64,000 nucleotides of DNA from Acanthaster planci (Eukaryota > Echinodermata > Asteroidea > Valvatida > Acanthasteridae), in assembly GCF_001949145.1 (NCBI RefSeq), contig NW_019091418.1, positions 2,083,903 to 2,147,902 on the forward strand, given 5' to 3'. Below are positions 35,536-47,129 of this stretch, piece after piece (the first letter of the stretch is position 1; each line of letters begins with the position of its first letter). A program made the translations under genes and the position numbers. The notes under the pieces were generated by a model. The model did no database searches and was not told where the DNA came from. It saw only the letters and a list, made by a program, of their open reading frames with translations.

Positions 35536-37291
35536 GTATGGTGTACTATTTACGACAAAAATTTCTCGCTCTCTTTAGCCTCCATCCAGGCGACGCAACT
35601 ACACGATGCGACGGCACGACGGCTTCCTTTCGTCGTGCTGTCGGGTCGCACCGTCGCCTTCTTGCCATTACGTTTGTGCACACACGACGCGTCGCGTCGT
35701 GCGTCGCGTCGTGCCGTCGCCCGTCGTATCGTGCTGCCTTAGGTCCTTTCCATGTTGCATTTTTTGTCACCTAAACGTCGCCCCTTCCGTCGCCCGTCGA
35801 GTCGTACCGTCGTGCGTCGCGTCGTACGTCGTGGCGTGCATCGCGTCGCCTATTGCGTCTCCTGAAGCACGACGCGACGCACGACGCGACGCGATTTTTT
35901 TACTGCAAGCCTTTCCACTGCAAACTCTACAGCTACTTGCCAAGTCAAGACAAGCCAAGTCGTCCCCAACTTCAGCAATAGATCGTCTTCAAGCTAGGCC
36001 CTTTATTTATTTTCATTGCTAATTCATATTGTTTTCTGTTAAATAGAATCCCTGTTGTTTTTTTGTCATTATAAAAATGCTTTCTCTAACGTGAGGGTAT
36101 TTGTATTTTCGTAAATCGTGCGAAAACTGTTCACTATATTAGCCGGAAACGAATTAATTTTCACTTGTTAGCTGATAATAAAAGGCGTAGACTAGTAAAC
36201 AAATAAATAATTTAAGCAGATGTCATGATTCTCATATTATTTCGGCTACAATATTTCTAAATCTATTCTAAGATAGAATACACCAATCATTATAACGTGC
36301 TTCCTAATGTAAGATGCGGATCAGATGAGAAATTATACATGTGTGTGGCCAAACAGAGTTAAAAAAAAGACACGGCTACAATGATAAAAGCGTCTGTATA
36401 ATGTTTTATTCAGAAACATGGACTAATATCATTGAAAGTGTGGTGCTGATGAAGGTAACGAGGAAGACTGACCTGAAAGAAGACTAAGACGGAATATTCT
36501 GAGGGTTTTATAGAGCAGGCTCGGTTGTAACCTCCTAAACCCGTGGTCAAACTTGCGGTCATACAATTGTAGACAAATTGTCTGGGGATTTGGGAGTACT
36601 ACTTAGAAATTACTGGGATGGACCACGGAGAAATACCGGTATCTATAAGATTTAAAATCTACCACAAATGGGAACTGCGTCGACGGTATTAAAAAGAAAT
36701 CATTGGCTGGGTTTAAAGAGTGACGAATTCTGGGCTTCCACTTATTATGAGAGAGCAGTTCCTACATATGCCGATTTTCTTTTGCTCTTTTTTCTTTTTC
36801 ATGACAGAAATTAATCCTAATCGAGGAATGGATGAGATAAAAACAAGAACAAATCAACACTAAAGAGTAAACTGCAAAGTGAAAGAAAATGAAAGAAAAC
36901 AGTTAAAGCGCCCTCAATAAACACCATGAAGCAAAGGGCGACAGAACACGACGCGTCGCGTCGTGTGTCGTGTCGTGCGTCGCGTCGTGCTTCAGGCGAC
37001 GTAATAGGCGACGCGATGCACGACACGACGTACGACGCGACGCACGACGAAATGGGCGACGTTTAGGCGGGAAAAAAATGAAACATGGAAAATACCTGAG
37101 ACAGCACGAAGCGACGGGCGACGACACGACGTGCGACGCGTCGTGTGTGTACAAACGTAATGGCAAGAAGGCGACGGTTCGACCCGACGGCACGACGCAA
37201 GGGAGCCGTCGTGCCGTCGCGTCGTCTGGTTGCGTCGCCTGGAGGAGGCAAGAGAGAGAGAGAAATGTTTGTCGTAAATAGTACACCATAC
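35536..37291. mobile_element. 1756-bp foldback DNA element with CGACG-repeat arms
   Basis: Arms at 35536-35893 and 36949-37291 are inverted copies, both starting GTATGGTGTACTATTTACGA from the outside. Within the arms, degenerate blocks of GACGC/GCGTCGT units (for example ACGACGCGACGCACGACGCG) alternate with conserved islands such as CTTGCCATTACGTTTGT and CGCCTAAACGTCGCCC-like text. TGAT flanks both ends (35532-35535 and 37292-37295), a plausible 4-bp target-site duplication. The 1055-base centre is AT-rich with no recognisable transposase, so the element is non-autonomous. Arm frames rich in R, V, S and A are translations of the repeat, not genes. Tandem repeats inside long terminal inverted repeats are the mark of foldback elements. 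Confidence 0.9.
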
Positions 37292-37581
37292 TGATGTGAT
37301 GCTTATCTCAGATAATATGTTCGCCTCTCCCATGTAATTTGTGCACATGCGCGTTTTGGCAGCATATTCAAGGCCTGGGCGACCTCGTCCCCATGGTATC
37401 GAGCAGTGCGCTCCTATTGCTATCTGCGCTTTGGATCATCTGTGTTTTGGATCATCTGCATCTCCAAGATTTTGAAAACTGATGTAAATGAGTAATAGTC
37501 AGCACAGGCCGTCTAGGTTAACTCCCAAGTGAGGCAAATTAATGTAAACAACCGATGATGTATACCATATGGATTGCGAAT

Positions 37582-37842
37582 GGACCTGTATGGGACGTGG
37601 TAGGTGCTATCTTTACATAGGCTAATTACTAAATAGAATAGAGTGCTAATATTCCCCCAGGAACACGATTGTTCTTTGCAGTTTTTGCCCAAGGTCAGGG
37701 TAAGAAGACTTGATGGTCATATTTTAACAACTTTAAACATGTATTTAACACCGCTTGCCCTTTTTTCACATATGCAATTTTGAGACACAGGCCTATTAAT
37801 TAGCCTATTCAAAGATAGCACCTACCACGTCCCATACAGGCC
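37582..37842. mobile_element. ~260-bp MITE with ~47-bp inverted arms
   Basis: GGACCTGTATGGGACGTGGT then AGGTGCTATCTTT at 37582 is mirrored by AAAGATAGCACCTACCACGT then CCCATACAGGCC at 37809-37841, continuing on the inner side into TAGGCTAATTA / TAATTAGCCTA. Non-coding. Confidence 0.8.
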
Positions 37843-38479
37843 TATGGGATATGTTGCTTTCAAATTCAGTCCTTGGTACACTATAGGTCACCTTATGTTT
37901 CATTCACTCGATGTTCATTTTTAATTATATGGCCATTTGAAAGGGTATTTTTCCCCCGGGTGCTTCCATGTTCTTATGCTGATGCGAATTCCCGTATTCA
38001 CAAGCAAAACTGTAATGTCATTCTGGGCAGTATCTCCAATGTTGCAGCTACTTCAGCACAAACGTTGTTAGCATTTTGCATAATTTCCCGTCGAAATGTT
38101 TTCCATGAACTACTTTCTTGGTCCACAATTTGAGCCGAAAATTCCATAAACAGAAAGTGTCTTCTCCGAATAACACCACAGCGCAGTGTCCATGGTTGTC
38201 CGGCAATTCTAAATGTTTAATTGAAGTGCACCTTCCAATAAATTAACCTGAATAGAAAGTCACATGGTTTCCATATTAAAGAGTGGAAACTGGTTGCACG
38301 AAATGTTTATCTCCAAAAATTATCGCACGGAGCCTTTATAAAGGAATGTTTTGTGAAACTGCGTTGTAAACACCTCTTGTTGATTCTCTTTGCCCGATTG
38401 CTTTGGGTTCACTTTATGGGTTAAAAAACAAAGATTGCTCACTTTTGCGCAAATAGTCGTAGTAATTCCAAAACCCATT
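37843..38479. other. No gene seen; no exon 1 found for glycosyltransferase copy 1
   Basis: Searched by eye for the conserved signal-anchor exon (ATGGCCTCCGAGCAAGTG) that precedes copies 2 and 3; it is not present here or further upstream in the window. Confidence 0.5.
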
Positions 38480-39706
38480 CTTCTCGTCTAAGTATTCATA
38501 ATGAGCAAAACCACCTGACTTTACTCCACACAGGATATTGCTTGCATTTATGCATGTTACTCCGAAGACTCCAGTTTTGGAGTTGAACCTGTGAGGAAGC
38601 TGAACGTTGGCGTAGTGGTTCTTTCCTCGCCTTCCACCTCTGTGGCCTGGGTTCTTCTGGGTTCTTCCCACCTCTAAAACTGTAACTGCTTCTCACTGTC
38701 TCCTCTCTACAGGTTTTTTAGGCTTGTGAGCTACAGTGCCTAGGGCGCTTTTGAGGAATCCTTGGTGTCATTACCAGAAAAATATATAATAATAATAATA
38801 ATAATAATAAAATAATAAGACACAATGTGGGTGTACAAATGGCACCCGAGAGATATTTCAAAACACCAGTGTTAATGCTTCAGTAGATCCATTCAGACGG
38901 GGACCCTTGTCCAATTGCAGTTTGTACGACATCAAGAAGAGACCTGGTGTGGTCATGTTGACCACAGCAAACCTCGCCTATGTAGATGTGGTGCTGAACA
39001 TGCTAGAGAGCGTCAAAAGGGTGGGCATTTGTATAAACACAACAGTTATAGCAGAGGATCCGAAGGCTTTCAACCTCTTAAGTACATATGCCAAGGGGGA
39101 TCCAGCAGTTCTTGTCCAAAAGACCGACTCAGGAGAAATGGACGTCATTGAACACTCGCGTGGCCATCGCAGCCAATACTACGGAATTATGAACAAACGC
39201 GTGGCGTACTTTGTGTGTCTTCTAGAGAGGGGTTTTGAGGTTCGATTTACCGACTCTGACACGTTTTGGTTTAGGGATCCCTTTCCACATTTCCAGGGAG
39301 ATTTCGACATTTGTCTCAGAGGCCACACTCCTACAAGAATAGTAAAGAAAACTAATTTCTGCACTGGTTTCATATACCTGAAACCAACAAAAGTGACAAT
39401 CCAATTTGTGAAGGCTTGGATCGAAATTTTGGATAACAATAAGAAAAGAGGATCATACCCAGCTGATCATACAGTAATGAATGGACTATTGAAGGGTGAT
39501 AAACCCATGCACAAGAATATCAAATTGTTAGATGCTGACCTGTTTGCATGGGGCCCGACTTTTTTCAACCCAAATTGGTAGAAGCAGAACCACTTGACTG
39601 TTGTCATGCACGCCGCTAGTATGCGGCCATCCTGCAAAGCGGCAAAAGTTCCAGAAAGTTGGATGTGGCTTGTGAATGTCACAATCCCGCCTAGCTGTTC
39701 CTTATA
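38480..39706 (+). pseudogene. Glycosyltransferase (GT77-like) copy 1, pseudogene
   Basis: This is a close duplicate of exon 2 of the intact copy at 49234-50189, including the end of its intron. The surviving frame from 38907 (224 codons) keeps the core: RPGVVMLTTANLAYVDVVLN, the metal/nucleotide-sugar motif FTDSDTFWFRDPF, and the YPADHTVMNGLLKGDKP block. Four defects make it a pseudogene. The intron acceptor CAG of copy 2 reads CATG here (38553-38556). A 211-base SINE sits in the exon (38604-38814). A CAG codon became TAG (39579-39581), cutting off about 47 residues. A base is missing just after (ATGCGGCC against ATACGTGGCC). A conserved ATTAAA poly(A)-like signal remains at 39869. No exon 1 is seen upstream. 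Confidence 0.85.
38604..38814 (+). mobile_element. tRNA-derived SINE with (AAT)n tail, inserted in copy 1
   Basis: Exactly the segment absent from the paralogous exon at 49278-49285, so its borders are known from the empty site. The head (TTGGCGTAGTGGTTCTTTCC then CTCGCCTTCCACCTCTGTGG CCTGGGTTC) carries Pol III A-box- and degenerate B-box-like text. The tail (TAGGGCGCTTTTGAGGAATC) is like the 3' end of L2-type LINEs and ends in an ATAATAATAAT microsatellite (38787-38818). This is the head-plus-LINE-tail design of many deuterostome SINEs. Confidence 0.75.
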
Positions 39707-40440
39707 AAAATGAAAACGGTATTTAGCTTGGCTCAGTTTGTTTGGTTTGGTGTTGTTTTGTTATTTTTAAGCTCTTGCTAACATTACATGAACGCATGAA
39801 GTGAAAATTTTAATGAAGTTGTATTCGATACAATGTAATTGTAATTTTCTTATCACCACCTCTTTAGAATTAAAACCAAACCCAAGATATTTCCTTTCTC
39901 AGTCAACACACATAATTACCTCGTTGTCTTAACATACGTCACTGAATCCCGGAACGTTCCCTTGTAACTGATTTCTGGAACGTTTCTTTGTGACATCGCC
40001 AATTGCTTAAGATCAAATTCCTGTCGATAGAAAGGTAACATTCGTCCAGGATACCCTTAAAGTACACCAGTGAGTTCGACAATTTGAAGTTGATAAACAG
40101 ACGTTTGGATACATGACAACGATAGTATATTATTCCTGTCAATAGAACTAAGCTTCAGATTCGTCTATACACAACTATCTAGGGATACGCCACGTACTTC
40201 CCTACGAGAAAATGGGTCTTGAGAGGAAACTATGGTCATCATGTCGCGTAGAAGCTCCCCCTGTTGAAATGTCGGACAAAACTAAATCCTCCATAGCTAC
40301 GATTATAGCCTTTATTCGAGTCAGATCTCCCAGCTTGTTGTATTAAAAACGACGTCCAGTATACTTTTAAAGTATCCGAGGATTTGAAGGATTTGAAGTT
40401 GGTAAATAACTGTTTAAATACATAAAACACTGATATGGAT
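39707..40440 (+). repeat. 3' flank of copy 1, shared with other copies and internally duplicated
   Basis: Text such as TTGGTTTGG, GAATTAAAACCAAACCCAAG ATATTTCCTTTCTC and GTTCCTTTGTGACATCGC-like segments recurs after copy 2 (50260-50440), at 54735-54970 and at 60315-60420. Within this flank, 40050-40125 and 40355-40440 are a diverged direct repeat (AATTTGAAGTTGATAAAC against GATTTGAAGTTGGTAAAT). It marks the duplicated unit of the gene array. Confidence 0.65.
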
Positions 40441-41664
40441 AGTACTAGGATATATCTCGTATTTTGCAATTTTACAGCCATAAATTCCTCGTTGCAATAT
40501 AAATGGAAAATAAATGTTTGCTTCTGGGCTCATTTAGACCCCCTTGTCCTTTTCTGGGTTGGGGAAGGGTTGTGGCTGGAGCCAGAATGGTGTACCTCCC
40601 CCCGCTACACCATTGTGCGCAATGAAAAGATACTGTATAAAACTCTTGATATGTTATATACATCCAAGTCAACCAACAGTTCATCCATCCCAATTAGTCA
40701 TTCGTTTGACAATGACATTTGAAATTTATGAATTCAATCTGAACGGTACTGACAAACGACAATAGATATCACGGGAGATAACAACTGCATTGAAAAGGAT
40801 TGAATAATCCATTTCACGTTTTGTGTCAGCTATAGTCTGTTTGAAAAAAGCACACCGTATGAACTACAGAATTTCCGTTCATTACATATATTCTAGCCTG
40901 AATATTTCATGTTGGAATGTCACACAGTTCACTTAAACGGGAAATCTATGGCTTTGCTGAGGGACAATAGGATCATGCGACATTGCTCAATCACAAGTTC
41001 AGATATTTCTAAGCTTGTATATGATGAAAAGATTTGTTCAAGAGATGCGGGGAGGGGTGCAGGGTTTATCCAGGCGATGTGTCAGACATAAAAGTGAAGG
41101 TTTTTCATCCACCCAGTCACCGTTAAAGTAATGATTTCATGAGGGAAAAGATGGAATGTTTCATCAACGAGACAGGGTCAAATGAAATCTGACTCCTCTA
41201 GCGTGAGATTATTCGAACCATTGTACTTCATATTGGTTGATAATTTCAAAGACATTGAAATTTTAAATATGTTTCCATTCCAGTTAGTTTCTGTTGTATC
41301 TGCTTTGCTCTTCGTAATTCCCCGGTTTTTCCCTTCTAACTGCAATTCCAACTAGTATAAAATACATAATGTGTGGTAGTGATAGATAGCTCTCTGGATA
41401 ATAGTAATTCACTGCTTAAATTTAATTCATTCTTTTTCTGAAATGATGAACTTTATTTGGTTAATGTGTATGTATCTCCTGGTGACATGGCCAAGTACAA
41501 CCTTAGGCTTTCTTCAAGCCACCACCAGGCATCCTCTTTTATTGTATCGATTGTAGTGTAGTAAAAAACCCCATCTTATAGTTAGAATGATATTTGAAAA
41601 TAAATCAAATCAGATCAAATATGCAAGAGGATTTTTGCCAAGGAAAGAAAACATACCAGAGTTT
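40441..41664. other. No gene seen
   Basis: AT-rich unique sequence between the copy 1 flank and a MITE. Confidence 0.5.
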
Positions 41665-42068
41665 CAGAGTTGTAGCTCAAGTCAAGTCGATTCATTTTAA
41701 CATTGTGACTCGAGTTGAGTCACTATGTCAAGAATTCGAGTCGACTTGAGTCACTTTGTGTAGTTAAGTCGAGTCGAGTCAAATACAAAGTTTGAGTCAA
41801 TTTTAGTCACAAGTTTTTGAACAAAACAACATAAAAACAGAACTAGTAGGTCATATTTTGGTATTTTTATTTTCATTCAGACATACTGACATAACTTTTG
41901 CTTTTAATTTTTCTGAGACTCGAGTTTTATAAGCTTGTACTCGAATTAAGTCTCCATGAAAGATTCGAGTCGAGTCATTAAGTCGCAGAGCATCGAGTCG
42001 ATTCATTTACCCGTTGGGACTGGGATTGGACTCGAGTCAAGTCATTGACTTAAGTCATTACAACTCTG
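41665..42068. mobile_element. 404-bp element made of AGTCGAGTC-type repeats
   Basis: Ends in 10-bp inverted repeats CAGAGTTGTA / TACAACTCTG. Both halves consist of degenerate GACTCGAGT / AAGTCGAGTC units, themselves near-palindromic, around an AT-rich centre. Related text occurs at 47540-47700 and 48640-48815. Non-coding MITE-like repeat; target duplication not determined. Confidence 0.7.
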
Positions 42069-44949
42069 TTAAGTTTAAACCAAGAACCTGGGGGGGGGGT
42101 CTGCCAACCTTTGATAACTTTTCATTTGAAATTCTCCGAATAATTACAGACCAATATCAACGTCATATGTTTATATAGACAAAAATGGCTGTGCACCTGT
42201 ACACGCATTTACAAGAAAGCAAAATTTACTGATTGCCTTCATTTCAGATAAACATGTATGACACACGTTTATGATTGTTCTTATGTCGAAAATTATGGTG
42301 ATTACCATTCAGAGCGAAAGAATTGGGGCCACTTTGATGGAGGTTAGGACGACAGATTTGAAACAGGGGGCAATAGAAATGTCGCCCTTTTCAAAATGTC
42401 GCCCCATGGGATTTTGCTTACTAAGGGAAAGAAAGCGGTGCTATATGCGTTATTCCAGCTTAATGTTCCAGCGTCGCCCTATTCAATCATTCAGGGTGAT
42501 TAGAAATACTAGAAATATGATGATTCGGATTCTTCTACCTCTTCTGTTTCTTCTTAGCAGGTTCATTGATCGAATGTATTGCAGCCTAGCGATTGAATTC
42601 CACCTTGGTTACGGTGGATTCGTGATTAGATATAAGTTAATTAAAAACACATGAACATATGAATAAAGACAAACGCTAAACGTAAATGAAAACGGCACTA
42701 TTTACACCAAAGTCGTTTAAATACATGTACAATTCTATAACCAAAGAAAACCGTAGAGTTGCAGCTATGTACAAAGTAATTGGATCAGTTATTTGAGAGT
42801 TGATAAATTTGGGGATGGAACTAATTTTGAAAAGATTACGCTTTGGTAGAGATGTTGTGATTTCGCAGGTTTTTACTAAAATGGCTTTTAATTTTGGAAG
42901 GGAATAATAACTTAGTGTGAGGGTAACACTGAATGTTTTTCGGGTGAATGTTTGCCCTCATAGCAATCATGTTTCGAGATAAAGACTTCTGAGAGCATCA
43001 TTATAGCGAGCGTATTCCCTTCCTAAATTGATTTTACAAACCCTCTTTGCACTTCAGTCACATAACATTGGCATATTCCATGTACCGCTATAATGTAGGC
43101 GCTAAAATGAACTTACAGTTACTTACTACTGAATCAATCTTTTCGAAGTACTGAGCATAAAAGCCTTTGATATGCCTGAGTCAGCATGTTGTTCACTTAA
43201 ACGTTCCGCTTCAGATTGTTCTGTATCCACAGTCCATGTACTTTAGCCTCAGAAAATGCTCAACACTTCGCTCTGCTCCCCCTGGTCCGCCTTGTTAACT
43301 TACTGTCATGGCTTCTAGATTCAGTGAAACACCTACCTCCGCACTTGAATGGACTGACACTTATGCTTTAACCGATTATCACATCTATCATTTAAGTCCC
43401 CCTACATGCGCTCATGTCGGACGATCAGTTGTGGAATCGCTAGAAATGTCAAACCATTTTCATACTTCCAGTAATTTGAGTGACAGCCCAGAGAAACGTA
43501 AAGAATCATAATTTGAGACCCAGCGGACCCAGATTTTGTCTTGTCGAATCCCCCTTTGAGATGAACATATCAGGGGCAACATTGTTGATATGGTTGGTTT
43601 ATTTAATTTAAATAAAAAGCAGCCCAAAGGCTGAAGGCATTCGAATTTACGAATTTAGGTAGCGTTGAATAAAAGCATTTAACATTAAATTGATACATTA
43701 ATATCATACTTTAAAGGACCCATGAAATGTGTTTTTTATTAGTTTGAATGGAACATAATATGTTTAAGACAGATTTTCCGTCAGTAAAAGTTTTTGCCTT
43801 AATTATTAAGTATGAGAATAAAAATTATAAGGAGTTTTGCGAAACGGTCCCGCCACAAGGGAATCGTTTCATTACCAAAGAAAATTTGCATAATTGTGAC
43901 GCACGTTTGAGAACCCACTTCGGCCAGCGGCACTGTGTGCATGTATACCAGTGCAGTTAACCGTGATTTGGAGATCACCAAAAGTTTGCTACAATACTAG
44001 TCAAATTTGTGGAGCATGCCAACCAAGTGCATTGATGCAGGTTGTGGCAACACAAGATGGCACAAGTATCCACAATTTTTGGGAAAGACGGGAAATATCG
44101 GAAAATTTGGATGGCGAAAGTCTGTTAGGGTGACACCATGAAGGAACTCTGCGGTTCAGACGGACGAAATAGTACCCGACTATTTGTGGGTTCCATTCCT
44201 CTATCGAGCAGACAATACAATGCATAAGTTTTATCCTGTGTATGGGTTAAATCGAAGGCATGCTATGGACACCATTCTTGCCCCGTATCCAGCAGCAGAC
44301 AGCAAGGATATTAGAAACTTTCCCCTCGATAACAAGTTTCGATTTTCCTAATGCGCAAATATTGTTATCATTACACTGCTGATAGAAGAAAGTGACACAA
44401 GATTGTTTACAAAAACCTTTCTTTCAATTTATATTCAGTAAGAACATCTTGCCTAATGTGGCGTTTTCACTATCTTAAAAATCAACCATTTGGCACAAAT
44501 CATTGCCTCTAATTATTGGGTACACATTCATACGGTTAAAGTCTCTCATAATGGAAAAATGGCTGAGGATGTTGAGACAGAAAATACCATTTGTAACAAA
44601 TGCATTCCTTTCTTTTCTCCTAAAACTGTTTAAGATATGAACATGTCACTTAAAACGTATATTGACCCTAATCCAAGCGGTGCATATGACTCTGGCGTCA
44701 ACATAATGTCACTTGGTGTCAACATTTTTTTTTGGCGGCGAGGGACAGAACTAATTAAGGTTTTTTTTTCTTGTCGTGAAAGTAACGTAAAATCAACTGA
44801 ACCTTGCTTTCGTCGAAACCGGAAATGCTTGATAATTCAAAATTGGTAATAGATACGAACTTGGTTTTAGCAGTGTTGACCGCTTTTGTTTTCCTTCTGA
44901 AATAAAGATATTCACAACTTAAATGGTAATTTCGAGCCACTCATTCGTT
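42069..44949. other. No gene called
   Basis: A 127-codon plus-strand frame at 42271-42654 is rich in I, R and M and has no family signature. TTTGGGCTGC plus an AT-rich tail near 43600 may be a LINE 3' remnant. A G9 tract is at 42090. Confidence 0.45.
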
Positions 44950-47059
44950 TGTTACTCAACAAGAATATCTTTTTTCAGTATTTTTTGCCCTAACATTTTG
45001 TGAATCGATCAACCTTTCTAGGTAGGCCTACCCGGCCGTTGTGTGGGACAAAAACAAGCTTCGGCCGTCAGTTTCCACATTGATTATGTAGGTATTAAAC
45101 TCCATCAAAACAGAGTGTCTCATGATAACATCAGTGCATTTATGTCGAATAATTACAAATTTCGAAATCATTTTGTTTACTAACATTCATCTGGCATGTT
45201 TCATTTTAACATGATCATTTATCATTTTGCATCAACATTACCAAGTATATGTTTCGACTCATATGAAAATTACTGCTATGAGCTGTCGGAATACATCGCT
45301 CATTCCATGTTATATTTCTTGGTTCTTACTATTCCACTATTGCTGTCGTTTTCATAATTGGTTTCCTTTTCCAAACTAGTCTCATGCTTTAAGTCAGCCA
45401 AAACAATCTGCATAGTCAGCCCAATGCAAACCGTGAATTTCTAAACATTTTAATTTTTTCTTTCATGACTTCAAATTCTCAAGAACTTCCGTAAGTGCAA
45501 GTGTGTCAATTACTGCATTCAGTGGACATCGCCGCTGTATGGTCACTTAAAAATTTGAGATTTTTGCACCTTCTGGTCCTAAGAAGAAAAACCTGAAAAA
45601 ACTCTGAAGCAATATGTAGCCTAGATTTATTTCTGACAATATAAAAGTCTAATTTGCTGATGTGGTCCTATTAAGTGTTCAGTAGGCTCTATAATAATTG
45701 TATATAGGTCGCTTTCCGTTAAAATTATTTTATACTGACTCTAGTTTACAACTACCAAAGCCTATAGTGGTCACGTAACTTTTATAATAACAATTTTTTT
45801 TAAAGTGGCACCTCGTCACATCCGTGATGCGTTGATGTATATGCTTGTGTGAAATGAGCCAACTGATTTATTTTTTTACACGATGTAAAGGAAGAAGATG
45901 ATAAAAGAAATGAAATAACACTTGGACAGTTTACTAAATAGGACATACGGATGTTGAATATGTGTGACTTAATACCGAAACATTGAAAACAGGTGTTGGT
46001 GCATAGTTCATCGTCAGAATGAATTAAATTAAGCATTGATTTTTCAGATCTGCCAGCTGCAAGCCTCCACTAAATTCACAGCTTGTTGGTGTGTGATGCC
46101 TACTACGGTTAGCCTATTTAACCACTTTCCACTACCATTCCTGACTGTTCGCACTTGGCAGACAGCTTAATTGGTACCAGACATCCGACCCATATTTGAA
46201 GCTGGCAGTTAGTAAGGGCTGTATTCCAGACATTAATTAGGTGTGCTGTGACTTGAACCCTCACTGCCAAATGGTTGGAATTACCGGCGGAACCATCTAG
46301 GCTATATTGGGATTAGGACCATAACCAAGATAAAGGGACTTACTTTACGAATCGGGAAACTAGCGTCTTGAACCTGCGCACAAAGGAACTGGCGTTGTAA
46401 GCATGTGAAGTATTATCTCCCTAAAAGTTGAAGGTTGTTCCCTTTGGAGGAAGTTACTTCAAAAATGAATGTCAGAAAGATGAGAATTCTAAACATGTCT
46501 TGGGAAACAGAGTGGAACTAGCAAGCATTTGTTGTAAGAACATCCGGCAAGCTATCAAAAAATGATCAAATGATCTCATTGCTTTCTATGTAAATAGAAA
46601 ATCTCGTCCACAGTTAGCATATAGACTTTTTTGATAGTGGGACCAGTGACGAATTGTAGGAGCTGTAGTTTCCTGGTGAAGATCGACTGAGGGTTTCATG
46701 CAGAACATCCCAAAGTCCCAACATATAAAGGAGCCCTGTCTACGTCTGGGCTCCAGACTTCAAATCCAATCTTTACTGGGGATGCATCTCACTGACAACT
46801 TCATTGTTGAAGTAAATTTTTCTACACAAGTGGACAGTGTTTCTAAGGCGGAGAAGCACTCCACAGGACAGAGTCTCCATTCGCATCGGCTAAACAGACA
46901 AATGTGAGAATTACCTTGCGCTTACTGGTCTATTTACTCTTTCATAATCTTTCATGATATAGGTCATGGATCTGCCAATATTGTTTTTAATATATCTGAC
47001 ATATTAGGTCGAAGCGGTTATTTCTGCTCTGGACTGATTCTTACACCGACTTACAAAAG
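44950..47059 (+). repeat. 5' flank of glycosyltransferase copy 2, duplicated at 62080-63293
   Basis: Diverged but collinear with the region before copy 3. Matching anchors include CATGTCGAATAAT-type text (45143/62276), GCACCTTCTGGTCCTA (45567/62741), GCTTGTGTGAAATGAGCCAA (45843/62990) and GGACAGTTTACT (45924/63049). The last ~120 bases before the start codon (CATATTAGGTCGAAGCGG...) are the best conserved and probably hold the promoter and 5' UTR, though no TATA box is clear. About 900 bases (46020-46920) are present only here and include a SINE. Confidence 0.75.
46185..46310 (-). mobile_element. tRNA-derived SINE (minus)
   Basis: The minus strand carries TAGCCTAGATGG (A-box-like) and AGGGTTCAAGTCACAGC (B box GGTTCAAGTC) about 45 bases apart, the spacing of a tRNA. 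It lies inside the block present in the copy 2 flank but absent from the copy 3 flank, which fits an insertion after duplication. Confidence 0.5.
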
Positions 47060-47129
47060 ATGGCCTCCGAGCAAGTGTATAAAATCCTGTTTTTCCTCCA
47101 GTCTGCAGCCTTCACCTTATTCATCATAA
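47060..47129 (+). CDS. Glycosyltransferase copy 2, exon 1 (signal anchor)
   Basis: Seventy bases encode MASEQVYKILFFLQSAAFTL then FII and end at a strong donor (ATAA|GTAAGTG) in phase 1. A short polar start followed by a hydrophobic helix of about 16-17 residues is the signal-anchor design of Golgi type II glycosyltransferases. The exon is conserved almost letter for letter at 63294-63363, with silent changes and one Thr-to-Ile change. The single carried base (A) joins with AT at the start of exon 2 to make Asn and keeps the catalytic frame open, which is strong evidence that the two exons belong together. The Met is preceded by ACAAAAG, an acceptable start context. Confidence 0.8.

Noticed and set aside
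35497-37348. Arg/Ser/Val-rich open frames on both strands
   Set aside because: They are translations of the GC-rich foldback arms; both arms give mirror-image frames on opposite strands.
38414-38696. Minus-strand frames with RRGKNHYANVQLPHRF-like peptides
   Set aside because: They are the antisense of the copy 1 exon start plus the SINE inserted in it.
42271-42654. 127-residue plus-strand frame
   Set aside because: Ile/Arg/Met-rich with no motif; not bounded by splice signals.
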